From CAZTPJ01 sp964614515 (GTDB lineage Bacteria > Planctomycetota > Phycisphaerae > Phycisphaerales > UBA1924): 19,841 bases of DNA. The position numbers were made by a program, and so were the translations under genes. The notes under the pieces were generated by a model that did no database searches, had not been told where the DNA came from, and saw only the letters and a program-made list of their open reading frames with translations. Shown piece by piece: positions 13,450-19,841 of the stretch (position 1 is the first letter of the stretch; every line of letters starts with the position of its first letter). Location of the stretch: the NCBI GenBank assembly GCA_964614515.1, contig CAZTPJ010000067.1, forward strand, positions 1 to 19,841, given 5' to 3'.

Positions 13450-14607
13450 ATGCGACAAACGATGTTCCGAAGCGTTGCGGCATTGGCGTCGGTGCTGGTT
13501 ATCAGCGGCACCACCTTGGCGCAGGTCGATCTGCGCGTGCCCGGCTCGCAGCCCGCGCGCCAGCCCGAAGTCACGCGCGGCCCCGCGCCGCGGATCGTCT
13601 TTCAGGAGAGCGTCCTCGACCTCGGACGAATCCTTGATGACACCATCACCGAAAAGGCCACATCGTTCCGCAACGTCGGCGATGCGGACCTGATCATCAC
13701 GGCCGTGCATTCCACATGCGGCTGCACGGTCGGTCGCGTGGGTCGCACGGAGATCACAGGCGAGTCGCACGCGGGCATCCGCGAGGTTGTCAAGCCTGGC
13801 GAGAGCCTGGAACTGGTGGTCAAGTTCAATCCCAACGGCAAGCGCGATGCGCAGTCGCAGCGCGTGACGTTGACGACCAACGATCCGACGCAGCCGCAGG
13901 CCGTCGTCGAGGTCCGCGCGTTCGTCGAGCCTGTCGTGCGCGTTGAGCCGATGGTCGTGAGTCTTGGCGAGGTCGGCAAGGGCGAGATTCAAAGCCAGAT
14001 CGTCACGGTGATCGGGCGCACGCCCGAGTTCGACATCGAGCGCATCAGCATCAACGGCGCCGACTACATGACCGGGCGTGTCCTGTCAAAGATGGACGTG
14101 ACGACTCCCGACGGGCGATTTGAGCGGCACATTGACATCGAACTGGTGATCGACGGCACGGGCAAGCCGCAGCCGGTGCGCGGGATCGTGTCGATCCGCA
14201 CGACCGACGACCGGCGGCGTTTGGTGAGCGTGCAGGTGATGGGCACCATTCTCGGCGATCTCATGCTCGAGGGCGAATCGCTTCGGTTCGGCGTCGTCGG
14301 ACCGAGCCTCGTCCACGATCGCACCGTCAAACTCCGCACCCGAACCGGCAAGCCCTTCAAGATCCTCGGCATCGAGGAAGCAGGCTCAAACAACGAGTTC
14401 AAGTCGTCGTGGCAGATCATGCCTCCACAGACCAACGGCCTGGCTTCCACCGACGCGGCTCAGAAGGAGTATCAGATCAAGTTCTCACTCCCGACCAACA
14501 CGCGTCCGGGCGGCTTCAGAGGTTCGTTCCTCATCACCACCGATGTGCCGGACGAGGAGAAGATCGAGATCGTGTATTACGGCGTCGTCGCCAACGATTT
14601 CCGTTAG
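13450..14607 (+). CDS. DUF1573 domain-containing exported protein (paralogue 1)
   Basis: A 385-residue protein with a Sec signal peptide (hydrophobic residues about 8-20, likely cut after TTLA at 24) and several Ig-like beta domains. The first is a classic DUF1573 domain: PRIVFQESVLDLGRI, FRNVGDADLIITAVHSTCGCT (Cys90 and Cys92), KPGESLELVVKFNP, then TLTTNDPTQP. A second, diverged copy of the same fold follows from about 150 (VRVEPMVVSLGEVGKGE, later RGIVSIRTTDDRRR), and the tail repeats it again (LRFGVVGPSLVHDRTVKLR, ending RGSFLITTDVPDEEKIEI). DUF1573 proteins are extracytoplasmic and their function is unknown; the CGC motif may bind metal or be redox-active. It heads a five-gene plus-strand cluster, 83 bases before paralogue 2. 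Confidence 0.92.
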   Translation: MRQTMFRSVAALASVLVISGTTLAQVDLRVPGSQPARQPEVTRGPAPRIVFQESVLDLGRILDDTITEKATSFRNVGDADLIITAVHSTCGCTVGRVGRTEITGESHAGIREVVKPGESLELVVKFNPNGKRDAQSQRVTLTTNDPTQPQAVVEVRAFVEPVVRVEPMVVSLGEVGKGEIQSQIVTVIGRTPEFDIERISINGADYMTGRVLSKMDVTTPDGRFERHIDIELVIDGTGKPQPVRGIVSIRTTDDRRRLVSVQVMGTILGDLMLEGESLRFGVVGPSLVHDRTVKLRTRTGKPFKILGIEEAGSNNEFKSSWQIMPPQTNGLASTDAAQKEYQIKFSLPTNTRPGGFRGSFLITTDVPDEEKIEIVYYGVVANDFR

Positions 14608-14690
14608 TCGTGGGGGATTCGCGCCGCCCGCGGCTTGATGTAGACTGGGTCGTTCTTGCAGTTGGGCTTCGTGTGAAAGGAGCCGGAAAC

Positions 14691-15782
14691 ATGTTCAGAT
14701 CAACCGTTCTGTCGGCCGTCGTCCTGGCCGTGTGCCTCGCGGGCACGCCGCATGTCACCCTCGCGCAGGACCAGCCTGCGCAGCCCGCGGCCAAGGCGCC
14801 CAAGATCGTTTTTGAGCCGGAGAAACTCGACATCGGCACACTCGCCGACACCGAGAAGAGCGGCGGCACGTTCATCGTCAAGAACGAAGGGGATGCCGTG
14901 TTGATCCTCACCGGCCTTGGTTCATCGTGCGGCTGCACGGAGCCGCGCATCGGTGGGCAGGCCGTCACTGGCGGCAAGACGCCTTCGCCGATTCGCGTCG
15001 AGATCGCTCCGGGCGAGTCCACCACCATCGAAGTCTCCTACAACCCGCTGGGCAAACAGGATCAGGACATTCAGAAGGTCACGGTGCAGAGCAACGACCC
15101 CGTGCGCCCCAGCGTCGAACTCGAACTCATCGCCCATGTCGAGCCGCTGGTCCGCGTGGATCCGCGCGTGCTGAACCTCGGCGACATCGCCCGCGGCGAA
15201 TCCTCCGTCTTCACCTTCAAAGTCTCGGGCAGCACGCCCGAGTTCCGCGTCACACGCGTCACAGTCAATGGGATCGACACCGTTCGCGCCAAGATCGTCC
15301 GTTCGAAGGAAGTCCAACGCCTCGGCGGGAAGTCCAACGAGTTCCAGGTCGAACTGACCACCGACGCCACAGCCAAGCCCGGGATGCTTCGCGGCACGGC
15401 CCTCGTCCGCACCAACGATTCGCGCCGCCCGTTCACCAGCGTCGAGATCATGGGGCGCATCGTCGGCGACCTGGCCTTCAACGAGTCTCGCGTGGCCTTT
15501 GGCAACCTCAAGGCCGGGCACTCGGGCGAAAAGACCTTCCGCCTGCACAGCAAGTCCGGCAAGCCGTTTGACATCGTCGGCCTTGAGCAGCCCAGCGAAG
15601 ACAACCACCGCGTCGAACTCTCGTTCAAACCCGTCGATGCGACCAGGACGGCCTACGACATCACCGCCCACGTCACCGCGCCCATGCAGCCCGGCGGCGT
15701 CCGCGGCACCATCATCGTCAAGACCAACTATCCCGACGAAGAACAGGTCACCATGCCCTTCTTCGCGATCGTGACGGAGTGA
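14691..15782 (+). CDS. DUF1573 domain-containing exported protein (paralogue 2)
   Basis: A 363-residue paralogue of the preceding protein with the same architecture: signal peptide (hydrophobic core about residues 5-17, likely cut after VTLA at 25), a first DUF1573 domain with SSCGCTEP (Cys80 and Cys82), and two further related beta domains. Shared landmarks include PEKLDIGTLADTEKSG, ITPGE-like PGESTTIEVSYNPLGK, TVQSNDPVRP, VRVDPRVLNLGDIARGE, ALVRTNDSRRPF and the final RGTIIVKTNYPDEEQV. The ATG at 14691 has an excellent AAAGGAG at 14676-14682, 8 bases upstream; the frame is open farther up without a start signal. A TAGACT at 14641 may be a local promoter. The third paralogue starts 3 bases after its stop, so they are co-transcribed. 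Confidence 0.94.
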   Translation: MFRSTVLSAVVLAVCLAGTPHVTLAQDQPAQPAAKAPKIVFEPEKLDIGTLADTEKSGGTFIVKNEGDAVLILTGLGSSCGCTEPRIGGQAVTGGKTPSPIRVEIAPGESTTIEVSYNPLGKQDQDIQKVTVQSNDPVRPSVELELIAHVEPLVRVDPRVLNLGDIARGESSVFTFKVSGSTPEFRVTRVTVNGIDTVRAKIVRSKEVQRLGGKSNEFQVELTTDATAKPGMLRGTALVRTNDSRRPFTSVEIMGRIVGDLAFNESRVAFGNLKAGHSGEKTFRLHSKSGKPFDIVGLEQPSEDNHRVELSFKPVDATRTAYDITAHVTAPMQPGGVRGTIIVKTNYPDEEQVTMPFFAIVTE

Positions 15783-15785
15783 GCG

Positions 15786-16928
15786 ATGATCGGCGCGATG
15801 GGTCAGGGAGTTTCGGGGTGGACCTGCGCGAGGCGGGTCGTATTGGCGGGGGCCGTGGTTGTGTCCGCCGTCAGCGCCGCTCCGTTGATGCAACCTGAGC
15901 CGGTTCGACAAGGGCCTCGCCTGTCGGTAAGCACCACGCCCACGGATTTTGGTCGCGTGCGCGAGGATGAGGTTCTCAAAGGCGCGATGACCTTCCGCAA
16001 TCTCGGTGATGCGGACCTGCATGTCGTTGTGCTTCGTTCGTGTTCCGTGCGCTCGGACATCCGCATCTTGGACGGCCAGAATGAGGGTCAAGGCACTTTC
16101 GTGAACCAGTTTGTCGTCGCGTCCGGCGGCGTGGTCAACGCAGAGTATCAACTTCAGGTCTTCGGAAGAGCTGGCCAGTCGAGTTGGCCGATCGCGTTTC
16201 GATCCAACGACGCGGCTCAGGAAATCACAACGGTCGAAATACAGGCTGATGTGGCGGTTTGCGTGGAGACTACACCGCAGCGCCTGGTTCTGGGAGAGGT
16301 CTATCCGGGTGCCACGATCAAGTCACGAGTGCGTGTCATCGGCGATGGCGCGGACTTCAAGGTAACTCGTGCAACCCTCAGCAACTTCGAGGGCACGGTC
16401 GTGATTCACCCTGGAGAACAGTTCGTCGAGCATGGCGTGGTGAGACACTGGCATGACCTGGAGATCGATATCAAGGCGGGAATGAAGCTGGGCAGAGTGG
16501 GAGGGGCCGCGCTGATTCGCACCAATCATCCCTTACGGCGGTTCGCGGGGCTTGAGATTGCGGGAGAAGTAGTTTCCGACGTCAGGGTCGAGCCGGTGGT
16601 ACGTGAACGGTCGATGGTCGATCCGGGTGCGCGGGGTGAGCACGTTTATCGTGTGTCGAGCCGATCTGGCAAGCCGTTCGAGATCCTGAGTGTCGATTCC
16701 ACCGGAGGCAAGCTGGCCGTCGAAGGTTTCACAACCACGCCTGTCGATGGTGCTGGCAACACGGTGCATGATCTGCGAGTGGCGTGGGTTGCTCCCAAAG
16801 AAGCAGGGTGGACGACGCAGTGGCTTGACATCCAAACCAGCCTGCCCGAGTTCGCATCAGCGAGGCATATCGTGGGCGTGCATGTGCGGAAGAATGTTGC
16901 CGCTGAAACAACGGATGATTCACGATGA
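15786..16928 (+). CDS. DUF1573-like exported protein lacking the CGC motif (paralogue 3)
   Basis: A 380-residue third member of the tandem family, more diverged. After a signal-like hydrophobic segment (about residues 18-32, ARRVVLAGAVVVSAVSA) comes a first domain with DFGRVREDEVLKGAMTFRN and LGDADLHVVVLRSCSVRSD. Where its neighbours have Ser-(Thr/Ser)-Cys-Gly-Cys-Thr it has Ser-Cys-Ser-Val-Arg: one Cys (86) remains and the second aligns with Val88. Later domains keep the pattern (TPQRLVLGEVYPGA, ALIRTNHPLRRF, SRSGKPFEILSVDSTG). The start is taken at 15786, 3 bases after the previous stop; an in-frame ATG at 15798 is an alternative. Its own stop overlaps the rhodanese start (ATGA). The frame is intact, so it is probably a functional variant, not a pseudogene. 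Confidence 0.87.
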   Translation: MIGAMGQGVSGWTCARRVVLAGAVVVSAVSAAPLMQPEPVRQGPRLSVSTTPTDFGRVREDEVLKGAMTFRNLGDADLHVVVLRSCSVRSDIRILDGQNEGQGTFVNQFVVASGGVVNAEYQLQVFGRAGQSSWPIAFRSNDAAQEITTVEIQADVAVCVETTPQRLVLGEVYPGATIKSRVRVIGDGADFKVTRATLSNFEGTVVIHPGEQFVEHGVVRHWHDLEIDIKAGMKLGRVGGAALIRTNHPLRRFAGLEIAGEVVSDVRVEPVVRERSMVDPGARGEHVYRVSSRSGKPFEILSVDSTGGKLAVEGFTTTPVDGAGNTVHDLRVAWVAPKEAGWTTQWLDIQTSLPEFASARHIVGVHVRKNVAAETTDDSR

Positions 16929-17602
16929 AGTTTCCCACCCCTCTTTCCCTCTGCGGAACCACTCTCCTCCACGCCCTCGCCATCGGCATGGTCGCAACGT
17001 CCGTCGCGCTGGTGCATTCGTGGATTCGCCCCATCGAACTCTACTGGCAGCCCGTCGCGCATGTGCCTCCCACGGGCGAGCAGTCATCGAACACCCAACC
17101 CATGCAGCCGAACCCGGCCGTGACCAACCCGGCCGGGACAGGGACGCAAAGCCCCCTTGGCGATCCGCTCCTTGGTCCAGCGCCCACGCCGCTTGAAGAC
17201 TCCGGCCAGACGCCCGGCGAAACGCGGCCCACCATCGTGCAGCCGGACAGACTCGGCCCCATGATCACGCTGGCCGAGGGCAAGGCCATCTTTGATCTTG
17301 GCCTCTATCCCTGGGTCGATGCCCGCCTGCGATCGCAGTATGAAGAAGAGCGCATCCTCGCCGCCTATCACCTGCACGCCGGCGGCCTCAACACTCCCGA
17401 AGGCGCTGGCACGCTCTTTGACCTCATGCCCTTCAAGGATGACCACATCATCGTCTATTGCGACAGCCCCACCTGCGATGCGGCCGAGAATCTCGCCCGC
17501 GAACTTCAGAAGATCGGCTTCCATAAACTCCACATCATGCACGAAGGGATACAAGGCTGGAAGGCCGCGGGATATCCGACCGAAAAGGGACCGCCGCAAT
17601 GA
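16925..17602 (+). CDS. Membrane-anchored rhodanese-domain protein
   Basis: A 225-residue protein with one N-terminal hydrophobic segment (about residues 9-31), a Pro/Gly/Thr/Gln-rich linker (about 48-105) and a C-terminal rhodanese domain. The domain shows ITLAEGKAIFDLG, WVDARLRSQYEEERILAAYHL (the usual D-x-R and E-E-Y-x-x-x-x-I pattern), a strand IIVYCDSPTCDAAENLARELQKIGF with the expected active-site Cys179 and an additional Cys184, and HIMHEGIQGWKAAGYP. Rhodaneses carry sulfane sulfur as a persulfide on that Cys. The anchor and linker place the domain outside the cytoplasm, if the helix is an uncleaved N-in anchor. It overlaps the genes before and after by ATGA, implying tight translational coupling with DUF1573 paralogue 3 and the MauE protein. 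Confidence 0.9.
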   Translation: MKFPTPLSLCGTTLLHALAIGMVATSVALVHSWIRPIELYWQPVAHVPPTGEQSSNTQPMQPNPAVTNPAGTGTQSPLGDPLLGPAPTPLEDSGQTPGETRPTIVQPDRLGPMITLAEGKAIFDLGLYPWVDARLRSQYEEERILAAYHLHAGGLNTPEGAGTLFDLMPFKDDHIIVYCDSPTCDAAENLARELQKIGFHKLHIMHEGIQGWKAAGYPTEKGPPQ

Positions 17603-18138
17603 AGCAGGTGCTGGCAACGCTGGGACTGCTCGGTGCGAGGCTGTTCACCGCCGGGATTTTCGGCTGGGCGGCCGTGGTCAAACTCGGAAACATTTCCGCC
17701 TTTGGCGACGCCGTCAAGGGGTTCAAGATTTTCGGCCGCAATGGGTACTACGGCCCCAGGACCGAACACCTGAACATCCTGACGACGTTTGCCGTGCCGT
17801 GGGTTGAGATCATCTGCGCGGTGCTGCTGGTGCTGGGCCTGTGGACGCGGGCGGCGGCGCTGCTGATGTGGGTGCTCACCGTCGTGTTCATCATCGCGAT
17901 CATGTCGGTGCTGTATCGCGGCATCGACGTGAAGTGCGGGTGCTTTGGCGATGGGTATCTGCTGTGCCCGGGCAGCATGAGCCTGTGCCACGTGTTCCAG
18001 AACACGCTGATTCTGGCCGTGGTCTCGGTCACGGTGGCGTGCGGGGCCGGTCGGTCCTCGCTGGACAGCCTGTGTGCCCGCGGTTCTCGCCGCGATGGAC
18101 CGCGAGAGGAAGACCGCATAGAGTTTCGACCACTGTAA
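17599..18138 (+). CDS. MauE/DoxX-family membrane protein with a CGCFG motif
   Basis: A 179-residue membrane protein of the DoxX/MauE group with four predicted helices at about residues 8-26, 62-83, 86-106 and 134-149. After helix 3 comes VKCGCFGDG (Cys113, Cys115), the signature of MauE-like redox-associated members, plus two more cysteines (123 and 130) before the last helix. MauE helps disulfide formation in methylamine dehydrogenase maturation; related proteins are linked to thiol and sulfur redox at the membrane. The C-terminus (about 150-179) is a charged, low-complexity tail. Its ATG overlaps the rhodanese stop, so it works with that protein. Last gene of the five-gene cluster; rpsR starts 67 bases later. 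Confidence 0.88.
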   Translation: MKQVLATLGLLGARLFTAGIFGWAAVVKLGNISAFGDAVKGFKIFGRNGYYGPRTEHLNILTTFAVPWVEIICAVLLVLGLWTRAAALLMWVLTVVFIIAIMSVLYRGIDVKCGCFGDGYLLCPGSMSLCHVFQNTLILAVVSVTVACGAGRSSLDSLCARGSRRDGPREEDRIEFRPL

Positions 18139-18205
18139 ACCCCCGTCGCCCCCGGGTTTGGCGCGTCGCCACCCACCGCGGGCCCATGACCATGACGAGG
18201 AACCC

Positions 18206-18451
18206 ATGAGCAGACTCGCCCGTTTCACACCCCCCGGCCAGAAGATCAAAGTCCTCAAGACCAGCGCCCTCGGCAAGGCCTATGTCGATTGGAAGGATGT
18301 TGACACACTTCGTCGCCTGATGAGTCCCAACGGCAAGATCTACGGCCGAAAGCGCTTGTCCACCTCCGCCCGCGAACAGCGCATGGTCGGACAGGCCGTC
18401 AAGCGTGCCCGCCTGATGGGCCTGCTGCCGTTCACGTCGGCGACGGTGTAG
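18206..18451 (+). CDS. rpsR: Small ribosomal subunit protein bS18
   Basis: An 81-residue ribosomal protein of the 30S platform that binds 16S rRNA together with bS6. The conserved core is unmistakable: VDWKDVDTLRRLMSPNGKIYGRKRLSTSAREQRMVGQAVKRARLMGLLPF. The N-terminus lacks the Cys residues found in zinc-binding bS18 versions. The ATG at 18206 follows GAGGAA 3-4 bases before it; the frame is open upstream to 18158 but that part looks untranslated. The gene stands alone here, not in the common rpsF-ssb-rpsR-rplI cluster, so it may be a relocated sole copy or a paralogue. Confidence 0.96.
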   Translation: MSRLARFTPPGQKIKVLKTSALGKAYVDWKDVDTLRRLMSPNGKIYGRKRLSTSAREQRMVGQAVKRARLMGLLPFTSATV

Positions 18452-18475
18452 TCTGCCAACCCGCGGGATTGGGTC

Positions 18476-18712
18476 ATGACGATTCAACAGTTGCGCAAGG
18501 CCGTGGCGGAGCGTCCATTTCGACCGTTCACCATCGTGATGGGTGATGGTTCGAGGTATCGGGTCGCAAGCCCCGAGGTGATTGCGATCCCACCGAAGGC
18601 CGAGCGGACGTTTATCGTTGCTCAGGGCGATGACGACTACAGCGTACTTGATTTGCTGCTCGTCACGGCACTTGAGTTCACAAATGGGCGATCCCACCGG
18701 CGCAGCGCTTGA
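18476..18712 (+). CDS. Small conserved hypothetical protein
   Basis: A 78-residue protein of a type I recall as frequent in planctomycete genomes, without a known function. The pattern is an N-terminal helix (QQLRKAVAERPFRPF), then beta strands FTIVMGDGSRYRV, a PEVIAIPP turn, TFIVAQGDDDY and a final LDLLLVTALEF. No signal peptide, cysteine or catalytic motif is seen. It starts 24 bases after the rpsR stop on the same strand and is followed 68 bases later by the methionine sulfoxide reductase gene, so it may belong to the same transcript. No strong ribosome binding site is seen before the ATG. Confidence 0.75.
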   Translation: MTIQQLRKAVAERPFRPFTIVMGDGSRYRVASPEVIAIPPKAERTFIVAQGDDDYSVLDLLLVTALEFTNGRSHRRSA

Positions 18713-18780
18713 TCGCTATGCGATTTGTGAAGCACCACGGGTCGACTCTGAGACCGTGTCCTGATTCTCGCTGTCAACCC

Positions 18781-19287
18781 ATGTCCACACCTTCATCAAC
18801 TTCCGCTCGCGACTACGCCGCGCTCACGGCCGTGATGGCCGCGGCGGACCTCCCCATGGATCGTGTGCAGCGCATGACTGCGGTGATCGACATCCTCTGG
18901 GATGCGCTCGCGCCAACGGGGGTCTCGTGGATCGGCTTTTACTTCGCGGGCGATGGTGACATGACGCTCGGTCCGCGGCGCGACAAGCCCGCGTGCAGCC
19001 CGATCGGTCTGCACGGCGCGTGCGGCCGTGCGTGTCTCTCTCGCCATTCGCTGGTCGTGCGTGATGTCGCGGCCCTCGGCGAGAACTACGTCGCGTGCGA
19101 TCCGCGCGACAGGAGCGAGGTCGTCGTTCCCGTGTTTGACGCGGGCGGGCGCTGCTATGCCGTGCTTGATGCCGACAGCCACGACGCTGCGGCCTTCGAC
19201 GCCTTCGACGCCCGCGCGATGGAACACATCCTGCAAAGCGCCGGCCTGTCCATGCACGACACAGCCCTCGACATCGACATCATCTGA
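18781..19287 (+). CDS. msrC: Free methionine-(R)-sulfoxide reductase, GAF domain
   Basis: A 168-residue single GAF-domain enzyme that reduces free methionine-(R)-sulfoxide in the cytoplasm, part of oxidative damage repair. Family motifs run in order: GVSWIGFYF (about residues 47-55), LGPRRDKPACSPI, GACGRAC, VVRDV, NYVACDPRDRSEVVVPVFD, VLDADS and FDAFDARAMEHIL. The three Cys expected from the E. coli enzyme are at 72, 81 and 106 (ACD, the probable catalytic one); Cys85 is extra. The ATG at 18781 starts just before the first helix; a longer frame from 18709 has an unlikely leader. The last 8 bases overlap the end of the convergent manA gene. Confidence 0.92.
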   Translation: MSTPSSTSARDYAALTAVMAAADLPMDRVQRMTAVIDILWDALAPTGVSWIGFYFAGDGDMTLGPRRDKPACSPIGLHGACGRACLSRHSLVVRDVAALGENYVACDPRDRSEVVVPVFDAGGRCYAVLDADSHDAAAFDAFDARAMEHILQSAGLSMHDTALDIDII

Positions 19288-19841
19288 CCATCGCGCACAG
19301 CACCGTCGCGCCATCGCCGCGAATCGTCACATCGCCCGCGATCGCGGAGGGCACAAGGATCGTCGTGCCCAGCGCGTGGTGATCGGTGCGCTGGCCGTGG
19401 CGCAGCGAGATCTCCCCGCGAACCACCATCAACACGCAGCATCTCGGTTCGAGCGCGAGACCGCCACGGCCCGGGCGTAGTTCATCGAGATCGAAAAACT
19501 CGTTGTGAACGAGCCTTGTTCGTTCGCCGATTCCCCGCGTGGTCGGCGGTGGGGGGCCAAAGTCGATGCACGCCAGCGCCTGCTCGATGTGCAGCGCCCG
19601 TCCGCCGCGCCCGAGTTCCTTCGCCCAGTCATACACGCGAAACGTCGTGTCGCTGGGTGTCTGCACCTCCGCCACCAGCACGCCTCCCCCCAGCGCGTGG
19701 AGCGTCCCGCTCGGAAGATCGTGACACTCGCCGATGATCGCCGGCACGGCCTCAAGCAGCGGCACGATCCCCTCGCCCTGTCCCGTTCGCAGCGCCCGCT
19801 CCACGTCGGCGCGCAGCACGCCCGCCCGCAACCCTTTGAAA
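19280..19841 (-). CDS. manA: Mannose-6-phosphate isomerase, class I (3' part)
   Basis: The C-terminal 186 residues of a type I phosphomannose isomerase, a zinc cupin enzyme interconverting fructose 6-phosphate and mannose 6-phosphate. The start lies beyond the window. Visible are FKGLRAGVLRADVERAL at the cut end, VPAIIGECHDLPSGTLHALGGGVLVAEVQTPSDTTFRVYDW with the active-site His and conserved Arg/Tyr, LHIEQALACIDF, and a C-terminal beta domain (LMVVRGEISLRHG, LVPSAIAGDVTI). The length and order fit the short bacterial (Bacillus ManA-like) class. It converges on msrC, with an 8-base overlap of the two 3' ends, so no terminator lies between them. Mannose phosphate metabolism could feed the glycosyltransferase at 8589, but the genes are far apart. 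Confidence 0.92.
   Translation of the reverse strand, partial: FKGLRAGVLRADVERALRTGQGEGIVPLLEAVPAIIGECHDLPSGTLHALGGGVLVAEVQTPSDTTFRVYDWAKELGRGGRALHIEQALACIDFGPPPPTTRGIGERTRLVHNEFFDLDELRPGRGGLALEPRCCVLMVVRGEISLRHGQRTDHHALGTTILVPSAIAGDVTIRGDGATVLCAMVR

Noticed and set aside
14922..16151. 409-codon open frame on the minus strand
   Set aside because: It lies antisense to DUF1573 paralogues 2 and 3, whose signal peptides, ribosome binding site and domain motifs are clear; long antisense frames are expected at this G+C.
15786..16928. DUF1573 paralogue 3 as a pseudogene
   Set aside because: Frame is intact, domain order retained and both ends are coupled to neighbours; only the CGC motif is lost.

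Overview
The window looks like chromosome of a high-G+C bacterium of the Planctomycetota, probably class Phycisphaerae. This rests on the DUF1800/DUF1501 pair, three tandem DUF1573 exported proteins, a lysine/arginine-rich H1-like protein, a class II DAHP synthase, and many small imperfect-palindrome repeats between genes. Taxonomy is inferred from gene families only. The sequence opens with a run of 52 C, most likely a contig edge or read artefact, and closes inside manA.

Layout. Positions 1-647: no convincing gene. 648-3578: DUF1800 and DUF1501 genes in one plus-strand unit. 3579-4722: repeat-rich, A+T-richer island. Two diverged copies of a roughly 90-bp element (3732-3823 and 4612-4700) flank what looks like the tip of a polymorphic toxin gene (to 3988) and an overlapping possible immunity gene (3985-4488). 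4723-6506: HAD-IIB phosphatase (+), EVE-domain protein (-), H1-like basic protein (-). 6765-8159: class II DAHP synthase. 8160-8588: no gene, a mosaic of hairpins and degenerate tandem repeats. 8589-10563: mutY and a family 2 glycosyltransferase, 4 bp apart on the minus strand. 10684-12590: cdaA and a YbbR/CdaR-like gene overlapping by one base, the c-di-AMP module. 12603-13124: single-domain asparaginase-like protein (-). 13450-18138: five plus-strand genes, three DUF1573 paralogues, a membrane-anchored rhodanese and a MauE/DoxX membrane protein; the last three are joined by ATGA overlaps. 18206-19287: rpsR, a small conserved hypothetical and a free-methionine-(R)-sulfoxide reductase. 19280-19841: 3' part of manA (-).

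The best candidate for an undescribed system is 13450-18138. Two DUF1573 proteins and the MauE protein carry Cys-Gly-Cys motifs, the rhodanese has an active-site-type Cys, and the third DUF1573 paralogue has lost the Cys-Gly-Cys. This fits a cell-envelope thiol or sulfur-relay module with one member that has lost its redox site. Second is the repeat-bounded toxin-tip/immunity island. Third is a CdaA whose Asp-Gly-Ala motif reads Asp-Leu-Ala.
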